Shown one piece after another: positions 1 through 8,258 of a DNA stretch of 64,000 nucleotides. Position 1 is the first letter of the stretch, and every line of letters starts with the position of its first letter. A model generated the notes under the pieces. That model searched no databases, was not told the DNA's origin, and was given only the letters and a program-made list of their open reading frames with translations. Origin of the DNA: Sphingomonadaceae bacterium (GTDB lineage Bacteria; Pseudomonadota; Alphaproteobacteria; Sphingomonadales; Sphingomonadaceae); assembly GCA_024236195.1 (NCBI GenBank), contig JACKKZ010000002.1, forward strand, positions 558,001-622,000. Direction: 5' to 3'. The translations under genes were made by a program, and so were the position numbers.

Positions 1-651
1 CTGCACCCCGGCACCGGCAGTGATCCGGGCGACTTCGGAAACGAAATCGCCGGTCCGGTAATTGATCGCATGTGCCGCGCCAATCGCCAGCGCTGCAGCG
101 CATTTTTCGTCCGACCCGCAAGTGACGATCACATTCAGCCCGAACAGGCGGCCCAGCATGATCGCCATGGTCCCGATACCGCTTGTGCCGCCATGAACCA
201 GCAGCGTCTCGCCCTCGCATGCCCAGCCGCGTTCGAACACGTTGTGCCACACGGTAAACAGGGTTTCGGGCAGGGCTGCTGCCTCGTCCATGGCCAGCCC
301 GTCGGGAACGGGGAGACAGTGATCGGCCCGGGCGAGGCAATATTCAGCATAGCCACCGCCTGAAACCAGCGCGCACACCCGCTGGCCAGGCAGCACAGGA
401 TCAACCCCTTCGCCCAGCATCACCACTTCGCCTGATATTTCCAGGCCGGGTACAGGCGAAGCGCCCGGCGGCGGCGGATAATGGCCCTGCCGCTGGACGG
501 CGTCGGGCCGGTTGACCCCGGCGCAGGCGACCTTGACCAGCAGTTCGCCAGGGCCGGGCCGGGGCACCGCAAGGCGTACCGGATGCAGCACATCGGGCCC
601 GCCGGGCTGTTCAAAGCCGATAGCCGTCATCATCGCGGGCAAATGCGCCAT
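1..651 (-). CDS. NAD(P)H quinone oxidoreductase, PIG3-like MDR family (partial, C-terminus missing)
   Basis: Reading leftward from ATG 651 gives 217 codons still open at base 1, so the C-terminal part is outside the window. The N-terminus (AIGFEQPGGPDVL after a possible second start at 633) and a GroES-like fold with PGLEISGEV and later HGGTSGIGTMAI (the nucleotide-binding glycine motif) match zinc-independent quinone oxidoreductases of the medium-chain dehydrogenase superfamily, PIG3/QOR type. These reduce quinones or enones with NADPH in the cytosol. ATG 633 fits the family N-terminus better than 651. The gene is divergent from the DUF1192 gene, an association I recall from other alphaproteobacteria. 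The physiological substrate is not known from sequence. Confidence 0.85.
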   Translation of the reverse strand, partial: MAHLPAMMTAIGFEQPGGPDVLHPVRLAVPRPGPGELLVKVACAGVNRPDAVQRQGHYPPPPGASPVPGLEISGEVVMLGEGVDPVLPGQRVCALVSGGGYAEYCLARADHCLPVPDGLAMDEAAALPETLFTVWHNVFERGWACEGETLLVHGGTSGIGTMAIMLGRLFGLNVIVTCGSDEKCAAALAIGAAHAINYRTGDFVSEVARITAGAGVQ

Positions 652-759
652 GCCGTGAATTCCCCTGTGGCAGTGAAGTGACGATTCTTGCTGCAGTGCA
701 GTGAATAACAGTGACGCCCCATTGACAGCAAGCGTGTTGGCTAGCCATCTTGCCGAACA

Positions 760-964
760 ATGGACGATGAAGACCGCCCGCGCCGCAAAGGCGATGCTGC
801 CAGCCTCCTCGCAGGGGAGGACCTGTCCCCTTACTCGCAGGAAGAGCTGGCTGAACGGGTGGAACTGCTCAAAGGCTGAAATTGCCCGGGTTGAAGCCCA
901 TAGCTCCAGGGCGGCAGCACACAGGGCGGCGGCCGATGCCCTGTTCGGTAAGCCTGCTTCGTGA
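760..964 (+). pseudogene. DUF1192 family small protein, interrupted by a 1-nt frameshift
   Basis: From ATG 760 the frame runs 38 codons (MDDEDRPRRKGDAASLLAG...VELLK) and then meets TGA at 877. Skipping one G of the GG at 874-875 restores a 67-residue protein that continues AEIARVEAHSSRAAAHRAAADALF and ends at 964. The joined product has the DUF1192 layout: acidic/arginine N-terminus, proline-containing centre, then a helix with the IARVxAH and RAAADALF signatures. Function of the family is unknown. The shift is either a sequencing error or a true inactivating insertion; the site CTC AAA GGC TGA does not resemble a good programmed +1 slip because GGC-decoding tRNA would have to re-pair with GCU. 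Confidence 0.75.
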
Positions 965-1072
965 CAGGGCCGGGTCGCAATCCTCCCATGCGGCCCCATA
1001 TAGGTTTGGTTAACCCTGTTCGTTCATATTCTCTCGCAAGGCCGAATTCCCTCTCCCATGGAAGATAGCTGA

Positions 1073-3436
1073 ATGCCAAGCTTTGCCGCGAATCTCGAAA
1101 AGACGCTTCACTCCGCGCTCGCCAACGCTTCGGACCGGCGGCACGAATATGCGACGCTGGAACATCTGCTGCTGGCATTGATCGAAGATCCGGACGCGGC
1201 CGAGGTGATGAGCGCCTGTGGCGTCGATCTGGGCGACCTGAGCGAGGTGGTGAAGCAGTATCTCGATCAGGAGTATCAGTCCCTCAAGACCGAGGACAAG
1301 GCCGATCCGCAGCCGACCGCCGGGTTCCAGCGCGTGATCCAGCGTGCCATCCTGCATGTCCAGTCATCGGGCAAGGACACGGTAACCGGCGCCAATGTGC
1401 TGGTCGCCCTGTTTTCGGAGCGCGACAGCTATGCCGTCTATTTCCTGCAGCAGCAGGATATGAGCAGGCTCGATGCGGTCAGCTACATCAGCCATGGCAT
1501 CGGCAAGGGCGGGCGCCAGATCGAAAGCCACACGCCGAGCGGCGCGGAAGAAAGCGCGCAGCCTGAGGAAAAGAGCGAAAGCAAGCCTTCGGGCAAGGAA
1601 ACCGCGCTTGACCAGTTCTGCGTCAATCTCAACGAAAAGGCGCTCGCCGGAAAGGTCGATCCGCTGATCGGGCGCGGGCCGGAAGTGGACCGGACCATCC
1701 AGATTCTCTGCCGCCGCTCCAAGAATAACCCGCTCTATGTGGGCGATCCGGGCGTCGGCAAGACCGCAATCGCCGAGGGGCTGGCGCGCAAGATCGTGGA
1801 AGGCGATGTTCCCGAAGTGCTCGAGGATGCAGTGATCTATTCGCTCGACATGGGCAGCCTGCTGGCCGGTACGCGCTATCGCGGCGATTTCGAGGAACGG
1901 CTCAAGCAGGTTGTGTCCGAACTTGAGAAGATGCCGGAAGCCATTCTGTTCATTGACGAAATCCACACGGTGATCGGCGCCGGGGCGACCAGTGGCGGGG
2001 CGATGGACGCCTCCAACCTGCTCAAGCCCGCGCTTTCCAGCGGTGCGATCCGCTGCATCGGTTCCACCACTTACAAGGAGTTCCGCAATCACTTCGAAAA
2101 GGACCGCGCCCTGCTGCGCCGCTTCCAGAAGATCGACGTGAACGAACCGACGATCGAGGATACGGTAAAGATCCTCAAGGGACTGCGCTCGGCCTTCGAA
2201 GAACACCACAAGGTCAAATACACCCCCGATGCGATCAAGACCGCGGTTGAGCTGTCCGCGCGCTACATCAATGACCGCAAATTGCCGGACAAGGCGATTG
2301 ACGTGATTGACGAAGTGGGCGCGATGCAGATGCTGGTCCCGCCCAGCAAGCGCCGCAAGACGATCACCGCGCGCGAGATCGAGGCGGTGATCGCCACCAT
2401 GGCGCGCATCCCGCCCAAATCGGTCAGTTCGGACGACAAGAAGGCGCTCGAAAATCTCGACCGCGATCTCAAGCGTGTGGTCTTTGGGCAGGACAAGGCG
2501 ATCGAGGTGCTGTCGAGCGCGATGAAGCTCTCCCGCGCGGGGCTGCGCGATCCGGACAAGCCGATCGGCAATTTCCTGTTTTCCGGCCCGACCGGCGTCG
2601 GCAAGACCGAAGTCGCGCGCCAGCTGGCCAGCATCATGGGCATTCCGTTGCAGCGCTTCGACATGTCGGAATATATGGAACGGCACAGCGTATCGCGGTT
2701 GATCGGTGCGCCTCCCGGCTATGTCGGCTACGATCAGGGCGGGTTGCTGACTGACGCGGTGGACCAGCAGCCGCATTGCGTGCTGTTGCTCGACGAAATC
2801 GAGAAGGCGCATCCGGACCTGTTCAACATCCTGTTGCAAGTGATGGATAACGGGCGGCTGACCGATCATCACGGCAAGACCGTGGACTTCCGCAATGTCG
2901 TGCTGATCATGACCACCAATGCCGGGGCCAGCGACATGGCGCGCCAGGGCATCGGCTTTGGCGATGTGTCCAAGGAGGACGCGGGCGAAGAAGCCGTGAA
3001 GCGCATGTTCACCCCCGAATTCCGCAACCGGCTGGATGCAATCGTGCCCTTTTCCTATCTCGGCACGGAAGTGGTCAGCCGCGTGGTCGACAAGTTCATC
3101 CTCGAACTCGAACTGCAGCTGGCCGAACAGAACGTGCATATCCAGTTTGACAGCGATGCGCGCGAATGGCTGGCGGACAAGGGCTATGACAAGCTCTATG
3201 GCGCACGGCCGATGGCTCGCCTGATCCAGGAAAAGATCAAGCAGCCGCTGGCCGAGGAACTGCTGTTCGGCAAGCTGGCCGATGGCGGCGAAGTGCATGT
3301 GAGCGTGAAGGACGGCAAGCCGAATTTCGAACTCACCCCTGCCCCGCCCAAGGTCAAACCGGTGCGCAAACCGCGCAAGAAGCCAGCGGCGAAGAAGCCG
3401 GATGCAGAAGGTGCGGAGAGCAAGGACGAAGGCTGA
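1073..3436 (+). CDS. clpA: ClpA, AAA+ unfoldase subunit of the ClpAP protease
   Basis: The 787-residue protein unfolds substrates and feeds them to ClpP. It has a double Clp N-domain (about residues 1-145), a first AAA+ module with Walker A GDPGVGKT near 224-231 and sensor segment LFIDEIHT, and a second AAA+ module with GPTGVGKT near 505-512 and LLLDEIEKAHPD. The loop QGIGFG in the second module is the ClpP-docking tripeptide loop (IGF form). The short spacing between modules is typical of ClpA rather than ClpB. The C-terminal 35 residues are a lysine/alanine/proline-rich tail, common in alphaproteobacteria. No clpS adaptor gene lies directly upstream, where the frameshifted DUF1192 gene sits. 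Start ATG 1073 begins the canonical MPSFAANLEKTLHSAL. Confidence 0.97.
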   Translation: MPSFAANLEKTLHSALANASDRRHEYATLEHLLLALIEDPDAAEVMSACGVDLGDLSEVVKQYLDQEYQSLKTEDKADPQPTAGFQRVIQRAILHVQSSGKDTVTGANVLVALFSERDSYAVYFLQQQDMSRLDAVSYISHGIGKGGRQIESHTPSGAEESAQPEEKSESKPSGKETALDQFCVNLNEKALAGKVDPLIGRGPEVDRTIQILCRRSKNNPLYVGDPGVGKTAIAEGLARKIVEGDVPEVLEDAVIYSLDMGSLLAGTRYRGDFEERLKQVVSELEKMPEAILFIDEIHTVIGAGATSGGAMDASNLLKPALSSGAIRCIGSTTYKEFRNHFEKDRALLRRFQKIDVNEPTIEDTVKILKGLRSAFEEHHKVKYTPDAIKTAVELSARYINDRKLPDKAIDVIDEVGAMQMLVPPSKRRKTITAREIEAVIATMARIPPKSVSSDDKKALENLDRDLKRVVFGQDKAIEVLSSAMKLSRAGLRDPDKPIGNFLFSGPTGVGKTEVARQLASIMGIPLQRFDMSEYMERHSVSRLIGAPPGYVGYDQGGLLTDAVDQQPHCVLLLDEIEKAHPDLFNILLQVMDNGRLTDHHGKTVDFRNVVLIMTTNAGASDMARQGIGFGDVSKEDAGEEAVKRMFTPEFRNRLDAIVPFSYLGTEVVSRVVDKFILELELQLAEQNVHIQFDSDAREWLADKGYDKLYGARPMARLIQEKIKQPLAEELLFGKLADGGEVHVSVKDGKPNFELTPAPPKVKPVRKPRKKPAAKKPDAEGAESKDEG

Positions 3437-3501
3437 GGGTTAAACCTCTCCCGCCTGCAATTTGCGTCACATCAAAGCGCTTGCGCCGAATCCCCTGCAT
3501 G

Positions 3502-3526
3502 GACAGGCTAACAAGTCCTGTCTTTT
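3502..3526 (+). terminator. Weak intrinsic terminator-like hairpin between clpA and the globin gene
   Basis: GACAGG (3502-3507) and CCTGTC (3517-3522) form a 6-bp stem with a 9-nt loop, followed directly by TTTT. The stem is short, so termination would be partial. It lies 65 bp past the clpA stop and 16 bp before the globin start. Confidence 0.35.
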
Positions 3527-3541
3527 GCGGAGAGACCCCAC

Positions 3542-3940
3542 GTGAATGCCGAAACCACGCCGCCGAAAACGCCCTATGAAGCATTGGGCGGCAAGGAAGT
3601 GATCGCCCGCATCGTCAATCGTTTCTATGATCTGATGGAGGGCGAGGAGCAATATGCTCCGCTGCGCGCCATGCACGTCCCCGATCTTGGGCCGATGCGC
3701 GATTCGCTGACCGGCTGGCTCTCCGCATGGGCCGGTGGCCCGCGCGATTGGTTCGAGGCTAACCCCGGCAAATGTATGATGAGCGCCCATCGCGGGTTGG
3801 GCATCGAGAAAGACGTCGCCATCCAATGGACCGACGCCATGGCCCGCGCGATTGCCGATTGCGGGCCGGAGGACAAGGATCTGGCCAAGGCCATGGCCGA
3901 GCGGCTCGACATGATGGCAATGGGGATGGTGGCGGAGTAA
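3542..3940 (+). CDS. Truncated hemoglobin, group II-like
   Basis: The 132-residue protein matches bacterial 2-on-2 globins: YEALGGKEVIARIVNRFYDLM at the A/B helices region, FYD at the CD corner, a GWLSAWAGGPRDWF segment, AHRGLGI containing the proximal F8 histidine, and QWTDAMARAI with the G8 tryptophan typical of group II. Such proteins bind heme and handle O2 or NO in the cytosol. The start is GTG 3542, chosen because GGAGAG at 3528-3533 is 8 nt upstream. It is followed 54 bp later by a DUF1275 membrane protein on the same strand; a functional link is not evident. Confidence 0.85.
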   Translation: MNAETTPPKTPYEALGGKEVIARIVNRFYDLMEGEEQYAPLRAMHVPDLGPMRDSLTGWLSAWAGGPRDWFEANPGKCMMSAHRGLGIEKDVAIQWTDAMARAIADCGPEDKDLAKAMAERLDMMAMGMVAE

Positions 3941-3994
3941 TCGCCCGATCATCACAGGCTTGCATTTCCGGGCCAAGACCGGCTTTCTTCTGCA

Positions 3995-4636
3995 GTGACC
4001 AGGCTAGACCAACCGCGCCGCTTGCTGGCCTTTGCCATCGCAGCACTGGCGGGAATGGTCGATGCGACCGGCTTCCTCGCCGCTGACAGCTATTTCGTGT
4101 CGTTCATGTCGGGCAATACCACCCGGCTTGCGGTCGATCTTGCCACCAACCCGATGCAGGCATTGGTCCCTCTGGGGTTGATCGCAGGCTTCCTGAGTGG
4201 CGTTTTCTTCGGGGCCTTGCTCGCTGATCGAGCCGGGCGCTGGCGCAAGACAGCCCTGCTGTGCGTCGTTGCCAGCCTGCTGGCACTTTCCGCACTGGCC
4301 CTGCTGGAGGGGCACAAGAGCGCGATGATTGCCCCGGCAGTGCTGGCCATGGGTGCCATCAACAATGCCTTCGCCCGCGAACGGGGGGTGACCGTCGGGC
4401 TTACCTATATGACCGGGGCGCTGGTCCGGCTGGGACAAGGACTGGCCGACCGGATCGCAGGCAAGCCGTCGCCGGGCCTGTTCGACAATCTCCTGCTGTG
4501 GCTTTCCTTGGTCAGCGGAGCGATTGGTGGAGCCTTCGCCTATCTCGCAACGCCATCGCTTGGCGTGTGGCTGGGCGCTGTATTTGCTGGCCTGCTCGCG
4601 CTGGCTGCATTCCTTGTTGAACGGCGCAAGGCTTAG
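3995..4636 (+). CDS. DUF1275 (YoaK-like) integral membrane protein
   Basis: The 213-residue product is almost entirely hydrophobic, with about six transmembrane helices, and contains the DUF1275 hallmarks AGMVDATGFLAADSYFVSFMSGNTTRLAVDL near the N-terminus (the GNTT motif after helix 1) and VGLTYMTGALVRLGQGL in the second half. Family function is unknown. Start is GTG 3995 without a clear ribosome binding site, so the exact start is uncertain. The stop overlaps by 4 bp the stop of the convergent DUF167 gene. Confidence 0.85.
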   Translation: MTRLDQPRRLLAFAIAALAGMVDATGFLAADSYFVSFMSGNTTRLAVDLATNPMQALVPLGLIAGFLSGVFFGALLADRAGRWRKTALLCVVASLLALSALALLEGHKSAMIAPAVLAMGAINNAFARERGVTVGLTYMTGALVRLGQGLADRIAGKPSPGLFDNLLLWLSLVSGAIGGAFAYLATPSLGVWLGAVFAGLLALAAFLVERRKA

Positions 4637-4917
4637 TCGCGTACGATCTGAACCAATTTGTCGCGCCCGGTTGCGCCGCGCAACAAGCGCAGTCGTGACG
4701 TCGCTATCCCGAGCGATTTTGCCAGCATTTTCAACACCGCATCATTGGCCGCGCCGTCTTGCGGCTTGGTCCGCACCTTTACCAGCAGCACGCCGTCACC
4801 CAGCTCGATCCCTTCGCTGCGCGCGCCCGGCGTGACGCGCAGGGCCAGCCGCCCTTCGCTATCGGCAAGGGCACGGATTGCATCGGCAGGCGGGAAATCA
4901 GCTTTCGGGCGAGCCAT
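4633..4917 (-). CDS. DUF167 family protein (YggU-like)
   Basis: From ATG 4917 the 94-residue protein shows the DUF167 pattern: LALRVTPGARSEGI, then LLVKVRTKPQDGAANDAVLKMLAKSLGI and RLLRGATGRDKLVQI. The family has a small alpha/beta fold and no settled function. An upstream extension to 5004 is open but overlaps the carbonic anhydrase gene and lacks family similarity, so 4917 is preferred. It overlaps the end of the upstream gamma carbonic anhydrase gene by 20 bp, implying co-transcription and translational coupling. Confidence 0.88.
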   Translation of the reverse strand: MARPKADFPPADAIRALADSEGRLALRVTPGARSEGIELGDGVLLVKVRTKPQDGAANDAVLKMLAKSLGIATSRLRLLRGATGRDKLVQIVRD

Positions 4918-5482
4918 CGGCCATGGCTGCGATGGCAGCCGCGTGGTGCTTTGCATTCTCGGCATAATGCGCGACCCCCAGCCGCATGTCGGCAATGGCA
5001 GCATCGGGCAATTCGCGCAGCAGCTTGGCCGGAGCGCCGGCCCACAGCTCGCGCGCCTTCATATGCTTGCCCTGGGTAAGCATCGCGCCCGCCGCCAGCA
5101 TGGCATCGCCTTCGATCACGCAGCCATTCATGACCGTGGCCGAGAGCCCCACGAAGGCGCGATCTTCCAGCGTGCAGCCATGGACCATGGCATTGTGGCC
5201 GACCAGCACATCATCGCCAATGATGGTGGGGAAGCCATCCGGCGCGCGCGGGTCCGGCCCGTCGCAATGGATCACCGTGCCATCCTGGATATTGGTCCGC
5301 GCGCCAATCACGATCCGGCTGACATCAGCGCGCAAGACGCAATTATACCAGACAGAGCTTCCCGGCCCGATCTCCACATCGCCGATGATGCGGCAACCGG
5401 GCGCGATAAAGGCGCTGTCGTGGATCCGCGGGGTCTTGCCGTGGATCGGAATGATCGAAACGTCGGGTCTGTCTATGCTCAT
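4898..5482 (-). CDS. Gamma-class carbonic anhydrase-like, left-handed beta-helix hexapeptide protein
   Basis: The roughly 194-residue protein has repeated hexapeptides (IIGDVEIGPGSSVWYNCVLRAD, then IVIGARTNIQDGTVIH) and the metal-binding segments VIHCDG and VGHNAMVHGC, which carry the three zinc-ligand histidines of the CamH/YrdA/PaaY family. These proteins form trimers and may hydrate CO2, though many members have low activity. The start is ATG 5482, which overlaps the upstream stop as TGATG; a TTG at 5485 is less likely. It sits third in a leftward operon after the acetyltransferase and spermidine-synthase-like genes and before DUF167. Confidence 0.9.
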   Translation of the reverse strand: MSIDRPDVSIIPIHGKTPRIHDSAFIAPGCRIIGDVEIGPGSSVWYNCVLRADVSRIVIGARTNIQDGTVIHCDGPDPRAPDGFPTIIGDDVLVGHNAMVHGCTLEDRAFVGLSATVMNGCVIEGDAMLAAGAMLTQGKHMKARELWAGAPAKLLRELPDAAIADMRLGVAHYAENAKHHAAAIAAMADGSPES

Positions 5483-7704
5483 CAATGTTTGGAAAGCATG
5501 TTTTCCCAGCGAATGAAAGGCAGGATCGACGCATAATCGTCAGTCCAGGCCGGATCTTCCGTCACCGCCAGCCGCACCCAGACGCGATCCTTGCTGAGTT
5601 CCATCAGCTGCTTGACCCGCTTTTCATCCGGGCTGGTAACCACCCAGTCAGACGGGGCCTTGGCCGCATCATCGCCTTCTTCCTGCGGGTCATCGCGAAT
5701 GCGCATTTCCCAGCCGCGTTCCTGTGCTGCCGCGGACAGGACAGGGTTGAGGTCGATATAGCGGTTGGAAATATGGAACAGCAGCAGCCCGTCAGGCTTC
5801 AGGGCCTTCTGGTAAGTATCAATCGCTTCCTGCGTGATCAGATGCAGCGGGATCGCATCGGAAGAGAAAGCGTCAATCACCAGCACGTCAAACGTGCCCG
5901 CGGGCATTTCGTCCAGCTTCAGCCGGGCATCGCCAATATGGGTAACCGCATCCGGCGCGCAGGCCTTCATGAAGGTGAAAGTGCCGGATTGGCTATAGGC
6001 GAGGATGGCCGGGTCGATTTCGAAGAAATCATAGGTCTGGTCCGGCTCGCGATAACAGGCGAGCGTGCCTGCCCCCAGCCCGACCACTCCCACACGCGCG
6101 CCCTTGCCGTATATCTTGCCGGCATTGGCCAGCGTCAGGCCCACGCCAGAGGTTGCGGTGTAATAGCTGGTCGGTTCCAGCGCGCGTTCCGGCTCGACAT
6201 GCTGCTTGCCATGCATGGTCGTGCCATGAGCGAGCGTGCGCACCTGCGTGTCTGCAAATTCGCGGATCGTGTAGATCCCGAAATAGGACCGGCTGCGCAA
6301 GCCATTATAGGATGTCTGCAGCGTATCAATGCCGCCATGAGACAGCATCAGCACGCCAAGGATCGCGACAAAGGCCCAGCGCTGCGTGAACACCAGCAGG
6401 GCCGCGACGGCAATCACCCCGGTCAGCGCCCATACGATATTCTGGTCACCGACATAGATCTCGTCATAGATCTTCGCGCCCAGTTGCAGCGCGATAATCA
6501 GGCAGGCGAGGATCACGGCAATACGCATCACCTTGCGCCAGCCGAGCCGCTCCATCCAGTCATACCACTTCATGCCCGGCAGCAGGATAGCCGCTGCCAG
6601 CACCAGCAGCGCATGTTCCCACACCCAGTCAAACACCAGCGGGGCAAGCAGCGCAGTAAACAGCCCGCCCAGCGCGCCACCGGCGGACATGATGAGATAG
6701 AAGGCGGTCAGCTGCGACGCGTCTGGCCGCGTGTCATAGAGCCGCCCGTGCAGGGCCACTGCCACCACGAACAGCATCACGATCGCCGCCAGCGCGCCCA
6801 TCATGTCGGCGCTACCCTGGCTGACCATGGCAAGGCTGCCGGCCAGCACCACCACCGGCGGCGCGACATAGGAAATAGCCCGTGTAACCGTGCGGTTGGC
6901 GGCAAAGGCAGGAACATAGCTGAGCAGGTAGAGCCCCAGCGGGATCACCCACAGCAGCGGCATCGCCACAATGTCAGTGGTCAGGTGAGTGGTGGTCGAG
7001 AGCATCAGGCCCGAAGGCACGGCGGCCAGTGCGAGCCAGAGCAAAATCCGTTTGGTTCCAAGCGGTTCCTTCGGCGTCGTGGCGGCGTCGGCCTCTGTCC
7101 CTGCTGACGGCGCTGCCCGCCAGCGGGCCGCCGCCACGGCGGCAACCAGCAGCACGAGACCGGCATAGAGTGCAGTCCAGACCAGACTTTGCGAGCGCAG
7201 CGAAAGGCCCGGTTCGAACAGCAGCGGATAGCTGAGCAGGCCAGCGAAGCTGCCAATGTTGGAGGCAGCATAGAGCCAGTACGGATCACCTGCGCTTGCA
7301 TCCGCTGCAAACCAGCGCTGCATAAGCGGGGCTTGCGCGGAAACGAGGAAGAAGACCGGGCCGATCGTCAGGGCGAGCAGCGCCGGGACCCACAAGGCTT
7401 CCCAGCCGGGCTGCGGCGGCGAGAGGTCAGCCAGCGCAATCGGCAAGGTCAGCCCCGCCAGCACCAGCAGAATCACATGCACCATGGCTTGCCGCTTCAG
7501 CGGCCAGCGCGAGAGGAAATGGGCATAGGCATAGCCGCCCAGCAGCAGCGCCTGGTACACCAGCATCGCGCTGTTCCAGACATTCGGCGCCCCGCCCAGC
7601 AGCGGCAAGGCCATGCGCGCCACCAAGGGCTGGACAAGGAACAGCAGAAAGCTGCCCACCAGGATTGTTACGACAAATAATGCAGTGCGCGTTGTCCGCG
7701 TCAT
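5482..7704 (-). CDS. Fused membrane transporter-like / spermidine synthase-like methyltransferase-fold protein
   Basis: This 740-residue protein begins with about 420 residues of transmembrane helices (LFVVTILVGSFLLFLVQPLVARM and many more), then a Rossmann domain with GVVGLGAGTLACY and YDFFEIDPAI, the SAM or decarboxylated-SAM binding motif of spermidine synthases, and DVLVIDAFSSDAIPLHLIT as the catalytic-loop equivalent. NCBI calls such proteins fused MFS/spermidine synthase; the real substrate is unknown. It overlaps the upstream acetyltransferase by 4 bp (ATGA) and the carbonic anhydrase start by 1 bp. Confidence 0.85.
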   Translation of the reverse strand: MTRTTRTALFVVTILVGSFLLFLVQPLVARMALPLLGGAPNVWNSAMLVYQALLLGGYAYAHFLSRWPLKRQAMVHVILLVLAGLTLPIALADLSPPQPGWEALWVPALLALTIGPVFFLVSAQAPLMQRWFAADASAGDPYWLYAASNIGSFAGLLSYPLLFEPGLSLRSQSLVWTALYAGLVLLVAAVAAARWRAAPSAGTEADAATTPKEPLGTKRILLWLALAAVPSGLMLSTTTHLTTDIVAMPLLWVIPLGLYLLSYVPAFAANRTVTRAISYVAPPVVVLAGSLAMVSQGSADMMGALAAIVMLFVVAVALHGRLYDTRPDASQLTAFYLIMSAGGALGGLFTALLAPLVFDWVWEHALLVLAAAILLPGMKWYDWMERLGWRKVMRIAVILACLIIALQLGAKIYDEIYVGDQNIVWALTGVIAVAALLVFTQRWAFVAILGVLMLSHGGIDTLQTSYNGLRSRSYFGIYTIREFADTQVRTLAHGTTMHGKQHVEPERALEPTSYYTATSGVGLTLANAGKIYGKGARVGVVGLGAGTLACYREPDQTYDFFEIDPAILAYSQSGTFTFMKACAPDAVTHIGDARLKLDEMPAGTFDVLVIDAFSSDAIPLHLITQEAIDTYQKALKPDGLLLFHISNRYIDLNPVLSAAAQERGWEMRIRDDPQEEGDDAAKAPSDWVVTSPDEKRVKQLMELSKDRVWVRLAVTEDPAWTDDYASILPFIRWENMLSKH

Positions 7705-8258
7705 GCAGCCCCCCTGTGCCAGTCACGCTGGCTGATCGAATAAACAATAATCCGCCCGGTCTCGACGTCGAACTCGTCATTGTCGAAATCGAGGTCTTCG
7801 CGCCGTTCCATGCCCAGCCGCAGCATCAGCCCCCAGCTGGGGGCATTGCCTTGAACGGTGAGCGCGATGACGTCTTCAGCACCAAATTGCCCAAACGCCA
7901 GATCGAGCGCCGCGCTGGCAGCTTCGCGAGCATAGCCGTGCCCCCAGGCATCTTCGCGCAGGCGCCAGCCCACTTCCATCATGCCTTGCGGACCGCCTGC
8001 CTGATTGCTGCGCTTGAGCCCGCAAAAACCGATTAAGGCCTTGTCTTCCTTGCGTTCTACCGCCCAGAAAGTGAAGCCATGATCGCGCCTGTAAGACAGG
8101 ATGCGCGCCTGCGCGGCCTCCTTCTTGGCGTCATCACACACGCCGCCCAGCCACTGCATGACAGCAGGCGTGTTGGTGTGCCGCCAGAACGGCTCCCAGT
8201 CGCCATCCTGCCAGTCGCGCAGCACCAGCCGCGCGGTTTCGTGACGGAAGTCAGCCAT
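7701..8258 (-). CDS. GNAT family N-acetyltransferase (RimJ/RimL type)
   Basis: The 185-residue protein shows the GNAT fold: ETARLVLRDWQDGDWEPFWRH at the N-terminus, LIGFCGLKR in motif D, MMEVGWRLREDAWGHGYAREAASAALDLAFG as motif A with the acetyl-CoA pyrophosphate loop, and IALTVQGNAPSWGLMLRLGME as motif B. It transfers acetyl groups to an amine, in this subfamily often a protein N-terminus or a small molecule; the substrate cannot be told. Its start overlaps the end of hemB by 8 bp, and its stop overlaps the next gene by 4 bp. Confidence 0.88.
   Translation of the reverse strand: MADFRHETARLVLRDWQDGDWEPFWRHTNTPAVMQWLGGVCDDAKKEAAQARILSYRRDHGFTFWAVERKEDKALIGFCGLKRSNQAGGPQGMMEVGWRLREDAWGHGYAREAASAALDLAFGQFGAEDVIALTVQGNAPSWGLMLRLGMERREDLDFDNDEFDVETGRIIVYSISQRDWHRGAA

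Noticed and set aside
1364..3298. A 644-codon open frame on the minus strand opposite clpA
   Set aside because: It lies entirely inside clpA in antisense, has no recognisable domain, and its composition (His, Ala, Arg, Gly, Leu rich) is what codon bias of a high-GC gene produces on the opposite strand.
5485..7107. A 540-codon open frame on the plus strand opposite the spermidine-synthase-like gene
   Set aside because: Antisense shadow: rich in His, Gln, Arg and Gly with no domain, while the minus-strand frame has clear transmembrane and SAM-binding features.
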